DNA from: Branchiostoma floridae
Taxonomy: Eukaryota; Chordata; Leptocardii; Amphioxiformes; Branchiostomatidae
Direction: 5' to 3'
Length of the DNA: 64,000 nucleotides
Assembly (NCBI RefSeq): GCF_000003815.2
Contig: NC_049980.1
Location: forward strand, 33,043,882 to 33,107,881
Below, piece by piece: positions 12,101 to 24,100 of the stretch. Within the stretch, counting starts at the first letter, position 1; each line of letters begins with the position of its first letter. The notes under the pieces were generated by a model. That model was not told the origin of the DNA and ran no database searches. It saw nothing but the letters and a program-made list of their open reading frames with translations. The position numbers and the translations under genes were made by a program.

Positions 12101-15100
12101 CAGGTTGATAGAGCATACATGTAAGCTACTGGAGCTTTCTTTTTTGCAACCAGTTATGTCTCACATGCTGACGTTTTGATACCTATCGGAAACCATCCTC
12201 AGAGGTTCTGACTGGAGTGCTGCTTCTAGTTGCTATCAGCTAACTTTAGATTCTGGGTAACTATCGGATATATCATCAGACGTAGTTTCTCCCACCTGAC
12301 AGACAGCAGAGACAGGGCTTTCATGACCATGGAGCGCGCCAGCAGGAATAAACAAACAAACAAAGCAGAAAAACAACAACCCACCTGACCGACAGCAGAG
12401 ACAGGGCTTTCATGACCATGGAGCATGCCAGCAGGAATAAACAAACAAACAAACATCTCCCACCTGACAGACAGCAGAGACAGGGCCTTCATGACCATGG
12501 AGCACGCCAGCAGGAATAAACAAACAAACAAACAAAGCAGAAAAACAACAACCCACCTGACTGACAGCAGAGACAGGGCCTTCATGACCATGGAGCGCGC
12601 CAGCAGGAATAAACAAACAAACAAACAAACAAAGCAGATAAACAACAACCCACCTGACAGACAGCAGAGATAGGGCCTTCATGACCATTGAGAGTGCCAG
12701 CAGGAATTAACAAACAAACAAACAAAGCAGAAAAACAACAACCCACCTGACGGACAGCAGAGACAGGGCTTTCATGACCATGGAGCGCGCCAGCAGGATC
12801 TGTGCAGCACTTGTCGTCCTCCTCAGGGCAACCGCCCGGTCGTGGGGGTCAAGCAACATGGCCGCCTGCTCTCCCAAGGTCAGACGGCGAGGTCCCGGCA
12901 GTCCCAGACTCTGGCTGGATCTGGGGAGCTCTAGGGAAAAAGTTTACAAAGACAACATCTATCAGTGAAGGTCGAACAACATGGTCGCCTGCTCTCCCAA
13001 GGTCTATCGGCGAGGTCCTGGCAGTCCCAGACTCTGGCTGGATCTGGGGAGCTCTGTAGAGTGTACATAGAAAATACATTTATGCATCTATCAGAGAAGG
13101 TCGTGGCGTCAAGTAACATGCCCGCCTGCTCTCCCAAGGTCAGATGGAAGCTCTGGGAAAAAGGTTCATCATCATCATCATCATCATCATCCCATAGCTG
13201 AAAAAGGTTACATAGACAATATCTATCAGTGAAGGTTGTGGGGGTCAAGCAACATGGCCGCCTGCTCTCCAAAGGTCAATCGGCGAGGTCCTGGCAGTCC
13301 CAAACTCTGGCTGGACATGGGGAGCTCTGTAGAGATGACATAGAAAATACATTATGTATCTATTAGTGAAGGTCGCGGGGGTCAAGCAACATAGCCCCGC
13401 CTGCTCCCCCAAGGTCAAACGGTCAAATGAGTACCTCACTTTGGTTAGGGACATCCTCTCAAATAGAATATAAAGCTGTATGCCTCGTGTTTGAGGAGAG
13501 CCACACTTCGAGCATGTTAAAGATCCCACCACACCACACAAAAAGAGCTAAAGGTCCATCCCAGTTTGAGTGGACCAAACCTTTGTCTTTTATTCAGATT
13601 GTAACAAAAAAACCTTACAGTCCAATCTTTTACTGTTTGTACCTACCGTACAACTTACAACTGGTATTATTATATACCGTAATGAGTATGAGAATTGCAG
13701 AGCTGGAAAGTCGATGAGTAATAAAATCTACAAGAAGATTACTATACCAAACTGGGACTAAAGCTATATGAGTACCTGTTGAGAGATTGGACTCCTCTGC
13801 CATTGATGCCACGGTAGACTTGGCCCCCAGCGGATCGCTGTCCGTGAACTGGACTGGGTCGGGGACGACCCGCCGATCGTTCAGACCCAGGGAGCCCATG
13901 ATGGCCTCGAAACTCTCGATGGCGGCAAACCTGTTCCCCTCCAGGTCGCCGAAATCCATCTCATCTGGCAAGAAACAACGGAAAAACACATCGATATTAC
14001 TAGTCAATCTATAGGTCACAAGAATTTGATTTCAATTGGTTTCTCAGATTTAAAAACAATGTGCTTATAACATAACAAAAACAAAGTCTGAGGACCAGGT
14101 TTTTGCATTCAGTTAATGGGGCGAAAACAATCATACTCAATTTTTTACCAGCCTTCTGCTTTTATGATACCTGTTTGCTATATTTTCACCGTAAAATGTC
14201 AGAAAACCATTGACGTGACCAATTACCATAAAAGCCAAGTACCAAAAACACCTTTGGTACAAATAGGCAAATGAATAACTATAAATGCAGAAACTTTCGC
14301 GGTGGTTTAATGTTTGCAGATTTCGCAGTGGCTGTTTCAAACTTAAACTTAAAACCACCGCGAACATTTTTCCATCGCAGTAAGAGACTACAGTGCATGG
14401 TGCTACGCGAACTTAAAACCACTGCAAAAAGTCCCTTTTCCCACTAACGCAAAATCAAATGCATTTACAGTATTGCTGATGTACATGTAATAGCACGATC
14501 TGATGGCCAGTAGACTTTCAGTAAGGCGACAAAACTTTCTAAATGACCTCACGATAGTTAACTGTACAGACTGACAATGAAATTTACCCTTTCTTTCTAA
14601 ACACATACATGTGTACTGTCATTAACCTTCGGCCCTACTAAGGCAGCCGTTTGGCACCAAATCTGTATTGGTTAAAAGGTTAGGCAGCAGCGAGTAGGTT
14701 AATATCCTAATGAGACTTTACCTTCATAGCTTCCGTCCACTCTGCCAACAAGGTCAGGAGATAGTTTGACACTGGAGGTGGACCTGAAAACACAACAGTG
14801 ATAAATGATTTAATGTTAGCATTTATCATTCACTATCAGCACTGGTGTTCATTTACTTTGTATACAATGATGTCGAAGTCATGAATATAACCCACTGAAT
14901 TTGTATTCTGTTATGGGCTCCCTTGGAAGAAATCAGGCCCAGACATATTCAGCTTCAGTTCAAGATTGATACATAAATAAGACATATGGGATACCCACCT
15001 GTCTGGACTGGTGGCATCGGCATACACAATATCCCTCTGTGCCCCTTCAGCAAGGTACCTGCAAAGCAAGGCTGATGTTACGAACCAACCTCGGATGTAC

Positions 15101-18100
15101 TTGCATGGACCTGGAAGACTGCACTAGTGTGAGCTTGAGCCTCCCTCACCTCCATGCGGTTAGAGCATTGATCTTAAGACAGTGTAAGAGTCATCTACTG
15201 TCTTAAAACCAAGCACTAATCATTTCTTACGGTGGGGACACGCCAGATTATTATCGTCCTCATTAGCGTTAATGAGCCAACCGGCACCAAAATCGGATGT
15301 CCACCCAAAGCGTAAGCATGACTGTAATAAATCATGCCTTGTGTGCATTTTGGCATCACTGTTATTACATAAATCTTACAAATGAATGCAGGTACTGTTT
15401 ATGCAGACAAATTTCTTAATTACGAATAACTGCGCATGCTTTGATAGTTTTACCATGAAAGTTCATCTGTGTCGGCAAATGTCATTAATGGATAAACTGA
15501 ACTTAAACTAACCAAAACCCCAAATTTTCAGCTGACTCTGTCAGCCTTGTTCATGGAGTGGACCCAGTCACTTGTCTCGGACGTCACCTTTGGGAAGCTA
15601 AAGTAGACAGGTCCATTCCGTGAACAAGGCTGACAGAGTCAGCTGAAAATTTGGCGTAAGTCCCAACTTATTTGTAGCATTGGTTAGTTAAAGTTCAGTT
15701 TATCCAAAATGCTTTGATAGGAATGAACCCCAAGTCTACCTTTCTCTGCACTCCCCACACAGCAGGTAGTACGGGCTGCCGGTGCCACAGGTCCCGCCGA
15801 ACCACCCGTCCACGTAGGAACCGTTGCTACGGTAACCCTGGCGGCCACAGCTGCCCCCGCAGCCGCGGTGGTGCGTGCGCATGTGCCGGTTGAACTGGGC
15901 GGTGGTGGTCCCACACAGCTCGCACAGGACTGGCTCGTCACCCTGCTCTGCCTCGCGGGCATACTGGGCAAACAAGAAATGCTTTTTAAAAAGAAGGCAA
16001 TGCAACCGCGGTGATGCGTGCGCATGTGCCGGTTGAACTGGGAGGTGGTGGTCCCGCACAGCTCACACAGGACAGGCTCGTCACCCTGCTCAGCCTCTCG
16101 TGCATACTGTGCAAGAAATTTGGGCGGAAAATATCTTTTAATACCTAGACGTTTCGGTGATTATTTGTCACCTTCATTCCTTGGGGCAATTCTTACTTTG
16201 GAGCTACATAGCCCCAACATCTCCCTCTCTAACTGTATCTCCCGAACATGTCCTCTGTGACTTCTTTCATTGAACACCACAGTTAGGACACTTTGTCCTA
16301 CAATTTGCACTGGTAAAAATAAAGACCTGTTCCTAATCCTATGAACTGGTGCCTACTTTTACTTGTGCTTGATGTTACCTTTAGGTTCACAGCCCTACAC
16401 AATGTACACTTACCAAAAGAGTAAGGGTCCTTTCAGGAGTGAATGGATCAAACCTAACAGTCTTTGCTGACATTCTGAAGAGGTGACAGTCACCTGTTAT
16501 GCCTTCTACAAATTGTGCTAAATTTCAAAAAATAAAGAACGGGAACCACTGGCCTAGCATCTCCCTCTCTGAGGTGATCTCCCGGCCCAACATGTCCTCC
16601 ATGACTTCTTTCATCATTGAAGACCACAGTATAGTATAGGTAACTTTGTCCTAAACCTCTGTACCCAGATATCTGTACCAGTACTTGTGCTTGACGTTTT
16701 TTTTAGATACGGAGCCCTACATCATGCTTATCGAACTAGGCCTAGGGTCCCTTCTAGGAGTGAGTGGATCAAACCTTAAAGTCCGGTCCCCACAAAAGTG
16801 GTGGTTAATTTCAATAAAGAACTAAATGACGGTCTGACTAACCTCTGGGAACCACAGCCCCAGCATCTCCCTCTCCGAGGTGATCTCCCGGCCAAACATG
16901 TCCTCCATCACCTCCTCATCGATGTCCATGTCCTCGTCCAGGGCCAGCCGGTCGTAGATGCCCTCCCGCCCCGGCTCCTGGTCGTCAGCCTCGCGGCCCT
17001 CGTTACGCCCGAGGAACACTGCAAGGGAAGGGGCAAGTTGACTTATCAATACATCAATGAAGGTTAGACATCCAGGTAATAAGATACGCCATAAAGCAGT
17101 TACTCAGGCAACTGGATATGATTTTGGAAATGGTTACTAATAGTTGTTTCAGACAACTGACAAAAGACATCAGATGGTGTCTGAAATGTTTGACTGCTTC
17201 CCAAACCATATCCAGCTGCTTGAGTAACTGCTTTTTGGCGTTGGCTTATCAATGTTATATATGTCATATATGCAAGTTGTAACGTAATATATGTAAGGGA
17301 AGAGACGGCAATTCTTGCTGGTGCAGATTGCTATTAACATCTCTGTCAACAGAGATCACTGTCCAAGTCTCTTTGGGGATTGCAATCAGAGATACATCGA
17401 CTTTTGCGTTGATTTATTCATGTCTTAACTTCGTGGTTGGAACTGCAGTGTAGTAGTAAAAGATTGGGAATGCACATTAACAGTGATTTGAATTGTTTCA
17501 ACCATGAATTTAAGACATGAAAAAAAAATCAATGACAATGGAGGCTATATACAGGTTTGGTAACCACAAAAATAATACCACAGAAGAAGTTTCAAGGTTT
17601 CCAGTATGCTAGTCTTATAGATGATTCCCATTTTGATAAAGGCAACAAAGTCAATATCATTATGACACTGTTACCATGTTACATCCTAGAGTTTAAACCA
17701 TACCCATTTTGATAAAGGCACCATGGTCAATACTATAATTATACTGTTACATGTACCATGTTGTGTTATATTACATGTACCATGTTGTGTTATATTACAT
17801 GTACCATGTTGTGTTATATTACATGTACCATGTTGTGTTATATTTTAGACCACTACTATTTTGACTAAGGCACCACAGTCAATATTATACTGTTACCATG
17901 TTGAGTTCTATGTTTTAGACCATATTATCCATTTTGATAAAGGCACTACGTTCAATACTGTTACCACGTTGTGATCTGAGGCTCTCACCGGAGTGACTGG
18001 GGATAGTCGACATGAAGCTGCGAATGTCTGCCATGCGGGGTCGGGACGGAGCTACTGGGGCTGGATACACACACCGACAGTCATGATGATATGGGATATC

Positions 18101-21100
18101 TATTTATTTACTAGCTCATTTACTTTTGGGGAAACTACTGAAGTTACTGTTTCTGGGTGCTGAATAGAATAGTGTAGCATTAACATTTGGTTTTTGTGTT
18201 AGTACTGCTTTGGTGCAAGATATATAGTCACTGTGGCTATTGCTTAAAATTTATAGTTTGTGATTAAGAGGTTGTGCAGTGCTTCACCACCTTGTTAGAC
18301 ACCAGGGTGATTTTATTGAAATGAACCTATAATTATCATAATTCACCACAATAATGTATGTCAGGTTCATGATCGCAATCTGGCCGATTCTGACGGTAGA
18401 GACTCTTACCGGAGTTTGTAAATTTGATGTCATTTCCTTAAAAGGCAAAATTCTTCAACTTTGACACAAGCAACTTTAGATCAACAGACAGTTTGTGATC
18501 AGAGAGTTGCAATAGTGCTTTTCAAGCTGGAAGCTACCAGTAGAACTTTGATAGACTGCAATTATTACACTGACATACATTAAATTTTGCTTTATAGAAC
18601 CCCTTTCTGATAACTGTTTGACTATCTTTACCATGCCGCGCTCTGTGCCCCTCACCAGATTGGTTGGTCATGGTCATGAAGCTCCGGATGTCCGCCATGC
18701 CCCTTGACCTTTCTCCCATCATGCTCCTGCGGCCGGACAGTGTTCTCTGGGGCGGCTCGGGGCGGGGCTCCTGGCGCAGCTCCTGTCGTTCCTCTGGCTC
18801 AGGGCTGTGGGGTCAAACACAGGGGTGGGGTCAGTACATCAGACCAGATCCACTTGATGGTCGTATCCAGTTGCAATGAGTGATTGCTTTTTGGTGTGTA
18901 CAATGTACATGACTTAAAACAAGAACTGTAAATACGCCAAAAAGCAGTTACTCATGATTTTGGAAACGGTCATACAATCATATCCAGTTGCTTGAGTAAC
19001 TGCTTTTTGGCATATATTTACCTGGATGTCTAATCTTCATCAACGTAGAACTGTAAATAGCTATGCTACGTCAGAAAAGTTTTGGTAATTATGAATAAAT
19101 CTGCAGAAAAATAGATAAAAAGATATTGCGTAAAGTAAAATCTGTTTCATTGTATATGGTAAGAGCTTCAACATTGAATGGCTTTGTGACACAGTAACAA
19201 CATGATACAAATGACTGGAATTCATTAACCTAAAACACAACATAATATAAGAATAGGAGAAGATTTCACAGATTTACTAATGTTAGTCTGAAAGTTTGGT
19301 GCTTGGTAACTTCAAGATTTTTAAGATTCATATTGTATTTGTATTTTGTAGTTGACTGTACTAACGTGACAGTACTTTTTGTTGCATGAAAAAAGCTTAC
19401 CTCCTGTCTGTCCTATCTGGAGGAGTATCCTCTCTAGCAGCATCAGTGACTGTCCCTCTGCCCTCCTGAGCCTCTGCTCCCTCCGGTCCAGGCGCAGCCT
19501 CCTCCTCCTCCTCACACGGGTGCTCCACCATCCAGGTGGCCAGGACCGCCACGCGCCGGGGGTCCGCGTCGCCACGGGAACCGGTGGCCGCGATGGCTCG
19601 CTGGATGTGCTTCATGGTGAACCCCATCTCCAGCAGCTGGGGGGCGATGGGCGGGGGAGGGGGGGACGGGGATCGGGGGCGGGGCGGGGCTACAGGGGCT
19701 GGACAACAGCAACAACGAGTTCAATAATAAGTTATATTCTGTGTTCCTTTCAATATAAAGACATGACTTATCATTTCATAAGCTACAGGGGCTGGACAAC
19801 AGGAACATTGACAACAGTTAGCAGTGTTCCTTCCGATATACCTGACTTACCGGTATTATTCTATAAGCTACAGGGGCTGGACATACAGCAACATTGTCAC
19901 CATGAATAACAGTGCCTCATACTTCATACACTCCAACCAATAAAATAAGTGAATAAGGTTAAATACATTACTGGTTAAACATGTCATCTACGGCTTTTCT
20001 GTGGCTTACAATATAGACAGCATGAACATGATATTGTGAAATTAGTTGGCAATAGTTTTAAACCAAAATTATATGATGTAAACAGTTTCTGAACTAGAGC
20101 TATATACTGAAAGGTAAGGGGCCCCAGCTAGGACATGATGTGAGGGATTGAACTCATCATTTTTGATGGTGATGTAAAGCGAGCAACCCTGTAGATGATG
20201 GGGCCATCTGGCATCAATCTGCACGTAAAAGTACCCGACACACTTATCGAGAAGAGTATGGTTGACTTCGAGTGCTTAGCTGAAAGCAAAAGCTGTACTG
20301 ATTACTCTACCAGCTACTTGCCTCAGTCTAAATCACCTCAGTTAAAGATGAAAGGAGTAGAATAAGAAGAAAGGGGTGCGTCTTACCTTCCATCCGTGAG
20401 GGAGGGCGTGGTGGTAGCTGCGACCTCATTGGTGGCGGCGGGCCACCAAAGGTCGGCGAGGTCGGAGGTGACCGCGTCCTAGGAGACAAATATGGCGGGG
20501 TCTGTGAGCGTCGTGGGCGAGGGGGGATGACCAGGGGGGGTGGTACGCTCGCTCGCATGTGGGGGGTGGGACCTCGCATTATGCGGCCAAGGCTGCAGGA
20601 GATTAAGCAGGGATGCAGATCAACTAGGAGCACTCACTCATGCAATAAAAAAATCCATGGTGCAATCAGGGTTATAGCCAGCGTCCATCCTTCAGTCCTT
20701 TGACGGAATTTTGCTGCCCATTCCGTCCTCTGTGATGAGGATGGACAAAAATCGGCATATGAAGATTAATTGAACCAAGCTGAGTCTACCAGAATAAGAG
20801 CATTTTAGAGGGTCTAGATTTCCAAACTTTCCTGGGAAGCATGCCCCCGGACCCCACTAGGATCGTTGCACCTTTGACAGGATTTCCATCCATAATCAAG
20901 GGGACGGGAAAAAATTCAGGGTTCAACGTAGTGTCCTAGCCAGCCTGAAATTTTTTTCCATACCCTGCACATTTTGATTGGAAGTCCTGTCAAAGATGCC
21001 ACAATCCTAGAAATTTTGAAATCTAGACCCTCTGACATGCTATGTCCTTTATTTTCAGGGGCAAATTTTGCTGGTAGACTCAGCTTGGTTCAATTAATAT

Positions 21101-24100
21101 CTTAACCTGCCAATGGAATGAGCAAAATTTTTGTCCCAGCAGCAAAATTCTGTCATAGGACCGAAGAATGGACACTGGTTAGAACCCTGGTGCACTGCAT
21201 ATAACTGTAAGGGCCCTTTTCCAATAGACTGTGATTGCTGCATGACTGTGTGACTGCACAAAAATGGATTTGTGTCAGCCTGGATTTTATCTGGATTTGC
21301 ACAGCTGAAGTATGGTGCATGACGTTTAAGCATGATTTAAAAGAAAAACACACAAAGTTGGGAACAAATTTTTTCTTCAAAAATTGATGAAATCTGCGGA
21401 AGAATCTGTCAAATCTGCCACTCAGCAGTCACAGCTTCTAGTGGAATGGGGAAATAACCGAATGTGTGGTACAAAATCAAAGTGATAGTATAACTGCTTG
21501 TAAGAGCAAAATTTTATGTCAGAAATTGAATGAATGAAACAATATGTTAAGGGAATGAATGCCCATTGCAGGTTTAACTGTTTGTAACATGATAATAGTA
21601 CAATGTAGCTCATGAACCCACCCATCAGGTCATGAACCCACCCATCAGGTCATGAACCCACCCATCAGGTCATGAACCCATGCATCAGGTCATGAACCCT
21701 GACCCATCATGTCATGAACCCTGACCCATCAAGTCATGAACCCTGACCCATCAGGTCATGATCCCTGACCCATTAGGTCATGAACCCTGACCCATCAGGT
21801 CATGAACCCTGACCCATCAGGTCATGAACCCTGACCCATCAGAGTACTTGCTCTTTGCTCACCTTGGTCTGCGCCCCGAGGCTGGGTAGGGCCCAGAGCT
21901 GTTGGGTCTCTCGTCCGCCACGCCCGGGAGTTCCAGCCGCTCCTCACGCGAGGCCAGCGGCGCTGTTGACCCGGTCGTCATGGTACCCACGGAGGAAGTG
22001 GACGTTGCCGTGGTTACGGCCTTGGTGTTTACAGGAGTGGTGGAGGATTCCTGCTGCCTCTTCCTGTTCTGGAACTCCTCCAGCAGCTCTGGAAGGGCCA
22101 GGACAGGTGTTACATGGAGAAGGACAGCAAGTGGCAGGGGCTGCCACTTCCTCCAACTCTACCTGGTGGGTCTATGCTGTTAACACATACGTTAACACTT
22201 ACCTGCATTCAGAGTTCATTTTGATATGGTTTAAGTCAAGTAATGATCATTTATGGTTGATATATGAGTCTTTAGAATAGGTTTCGTTTTGTCTTTATAA
22301 GTAGTTTTTTATTAACACCTTTATTTCCAGTTCAAGTTGTCTTGGTCCAAAGTAGTCAAGTTAATAATTTCTTACTTTATAATTTCATTGCCCGAGTTTC
22401 ACTCACTCTCTCTCTGCTTGAGTTCATTTTTAACATATGAAACATATAGGAATGCCTCATATATAGTTTTTGCATGCAAACTTGTCTGTAGCATATTTGG
22501 TTTCATACATTTCATGGTTAAGTACAGATTTTCTGTGGCCTACAATATACAGTGTGCATGTCATTAGGGTCATGATGAGATTTATTGGAAAATATTTCAA
22601 ACCAAACATTTTATCACCCTATAAACAGCTTCTGAACTGAAGTTGGACAAAAATCCAACACTCACTACAGCTTCTAATCTAATTAATCTCGGAATGTAAA
22701 AAATATTCAACGCATCTGGCTTTCAATATATAACGCTAGTTCACCTTTATCCGCAGGTTGACCTATGTCCGTTGTATTTATAAAATCGCAGTATCTAGGG
22801 ATATCAAGTCAACGGATGGTGGTTTCAAGTTGGTGGTTTCAAATATATTCAAAATATTGCAGCTTGAAACTTGATATCCCTACAAATACGTACCGTTTTT
22901 AAAAACAATGGATATAGGTTAACCCAGGGATAATGATGAACAAGCGTTACATAGATTTCAGCTTTATTATGTAATTTCATACATTTAGCACTGTTAAGGT
23001 ATAGCTGAAACAGGATTGGCACTGGTACACTGGTAAGAATTAGAGTGCTAATTGTCAAACCATTACTGTAACTATATAAACTTGACAGTATTCCACTCCA
23101 CTACTATTCTGTTTTATGTTCCATGCAAACTCAGCATAATCTAAGGAACAGGTAACACCGTAAACAGTACTGGTACAATAGTAAGTTAGAGTGATCAAGA
23201 TCAAACCATTACAGTAACTATATACATTTTACAGTCCTCTACTAGTTTATTGGTCTAACCATTATGTTCCATGCAACTCAGCATGATCTAAGGAACAGGT
23301 AACACCATAAACTGTACAGGTGTTACAGGACTGTCACCCATGCATCTTCGCTCTTCTGTGGATGCTGTAGTCTCACTACTGTTCATGGAAGCCCAACCTG
23401 GATACCAGAGTGGAGGGGACCAGTTTGGAGATTTTAATGGCATTGTAATGAAACAAATGATACTGTAAAATGCATTTATTTCATGGTAGCTTTGTTTTGT
23501 AGGTAGCAATATGAATGAGGTTTTTACAGTGTTTAGACTTTGCAGTTGAAATAATTCTCTTTTACAGTAGAATTACAAAATGCATTTTCGCTCACAGTGT
23601 AATGATTCCATGGTATAAGAGGTCAATGTTAAATTTCAAAAATAAAACCACTGCAAATATTTCACCATTTATAGTATACAGCCATAGATGGCCAGTATTA
23701 CAACTCTTTGAGAATTGTTTGACTGAATGCAGGAATGAATTTGCCCACGAGGAAAAACTTTGCTTTACTTGCCAGAGGGGGAACATTGTAGCTGGTATCC
23801 AGGTTACTGTGAGGCCTACATGTACCTACGTGACTCGGTTAACAGGGGAAAAATTGTTCCATTAGAGAAAGAGGAATCTACTCAACTACTGTGTCAGTCA
23901 GTACACCTGAAAGAAGGGGTACCATGTTCACAATCGTGTACGTACGGTCGTTAATGATGGCACAACAAACAACAGCAGGCAATGATGATGAGCAGACATT
24001 ACAGGATGGGAGCAAGCAGCAACCTCGAGCACAGGACTGCAGGCTGGCTCAACAGGCTCTTCCTGTGGTTAAACTGGGCAGTCTACCAGGCTGGAGAGAG

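Noticed and set aside
12226-12688. Minus-strand frames with repeated SMVMKALSLLSVRW and VCLFLLA
   Set aside because: They are read-through of the w43 donor array and (GTTT)n linkers, not a separate membrane protein.
19379-19909. Plus-strand frame of 176 codons over the UBA exon
   Set aside because: Antisense shadow of w35; GC-rich exon, no family features, while the minus strand encodes a clear UBA domain.
21600-21842. Possible CRISPR-like array
   Set aside because: Contiguous 19-22-bp tandem units with no unique spacers, in a eukaryotic intron.
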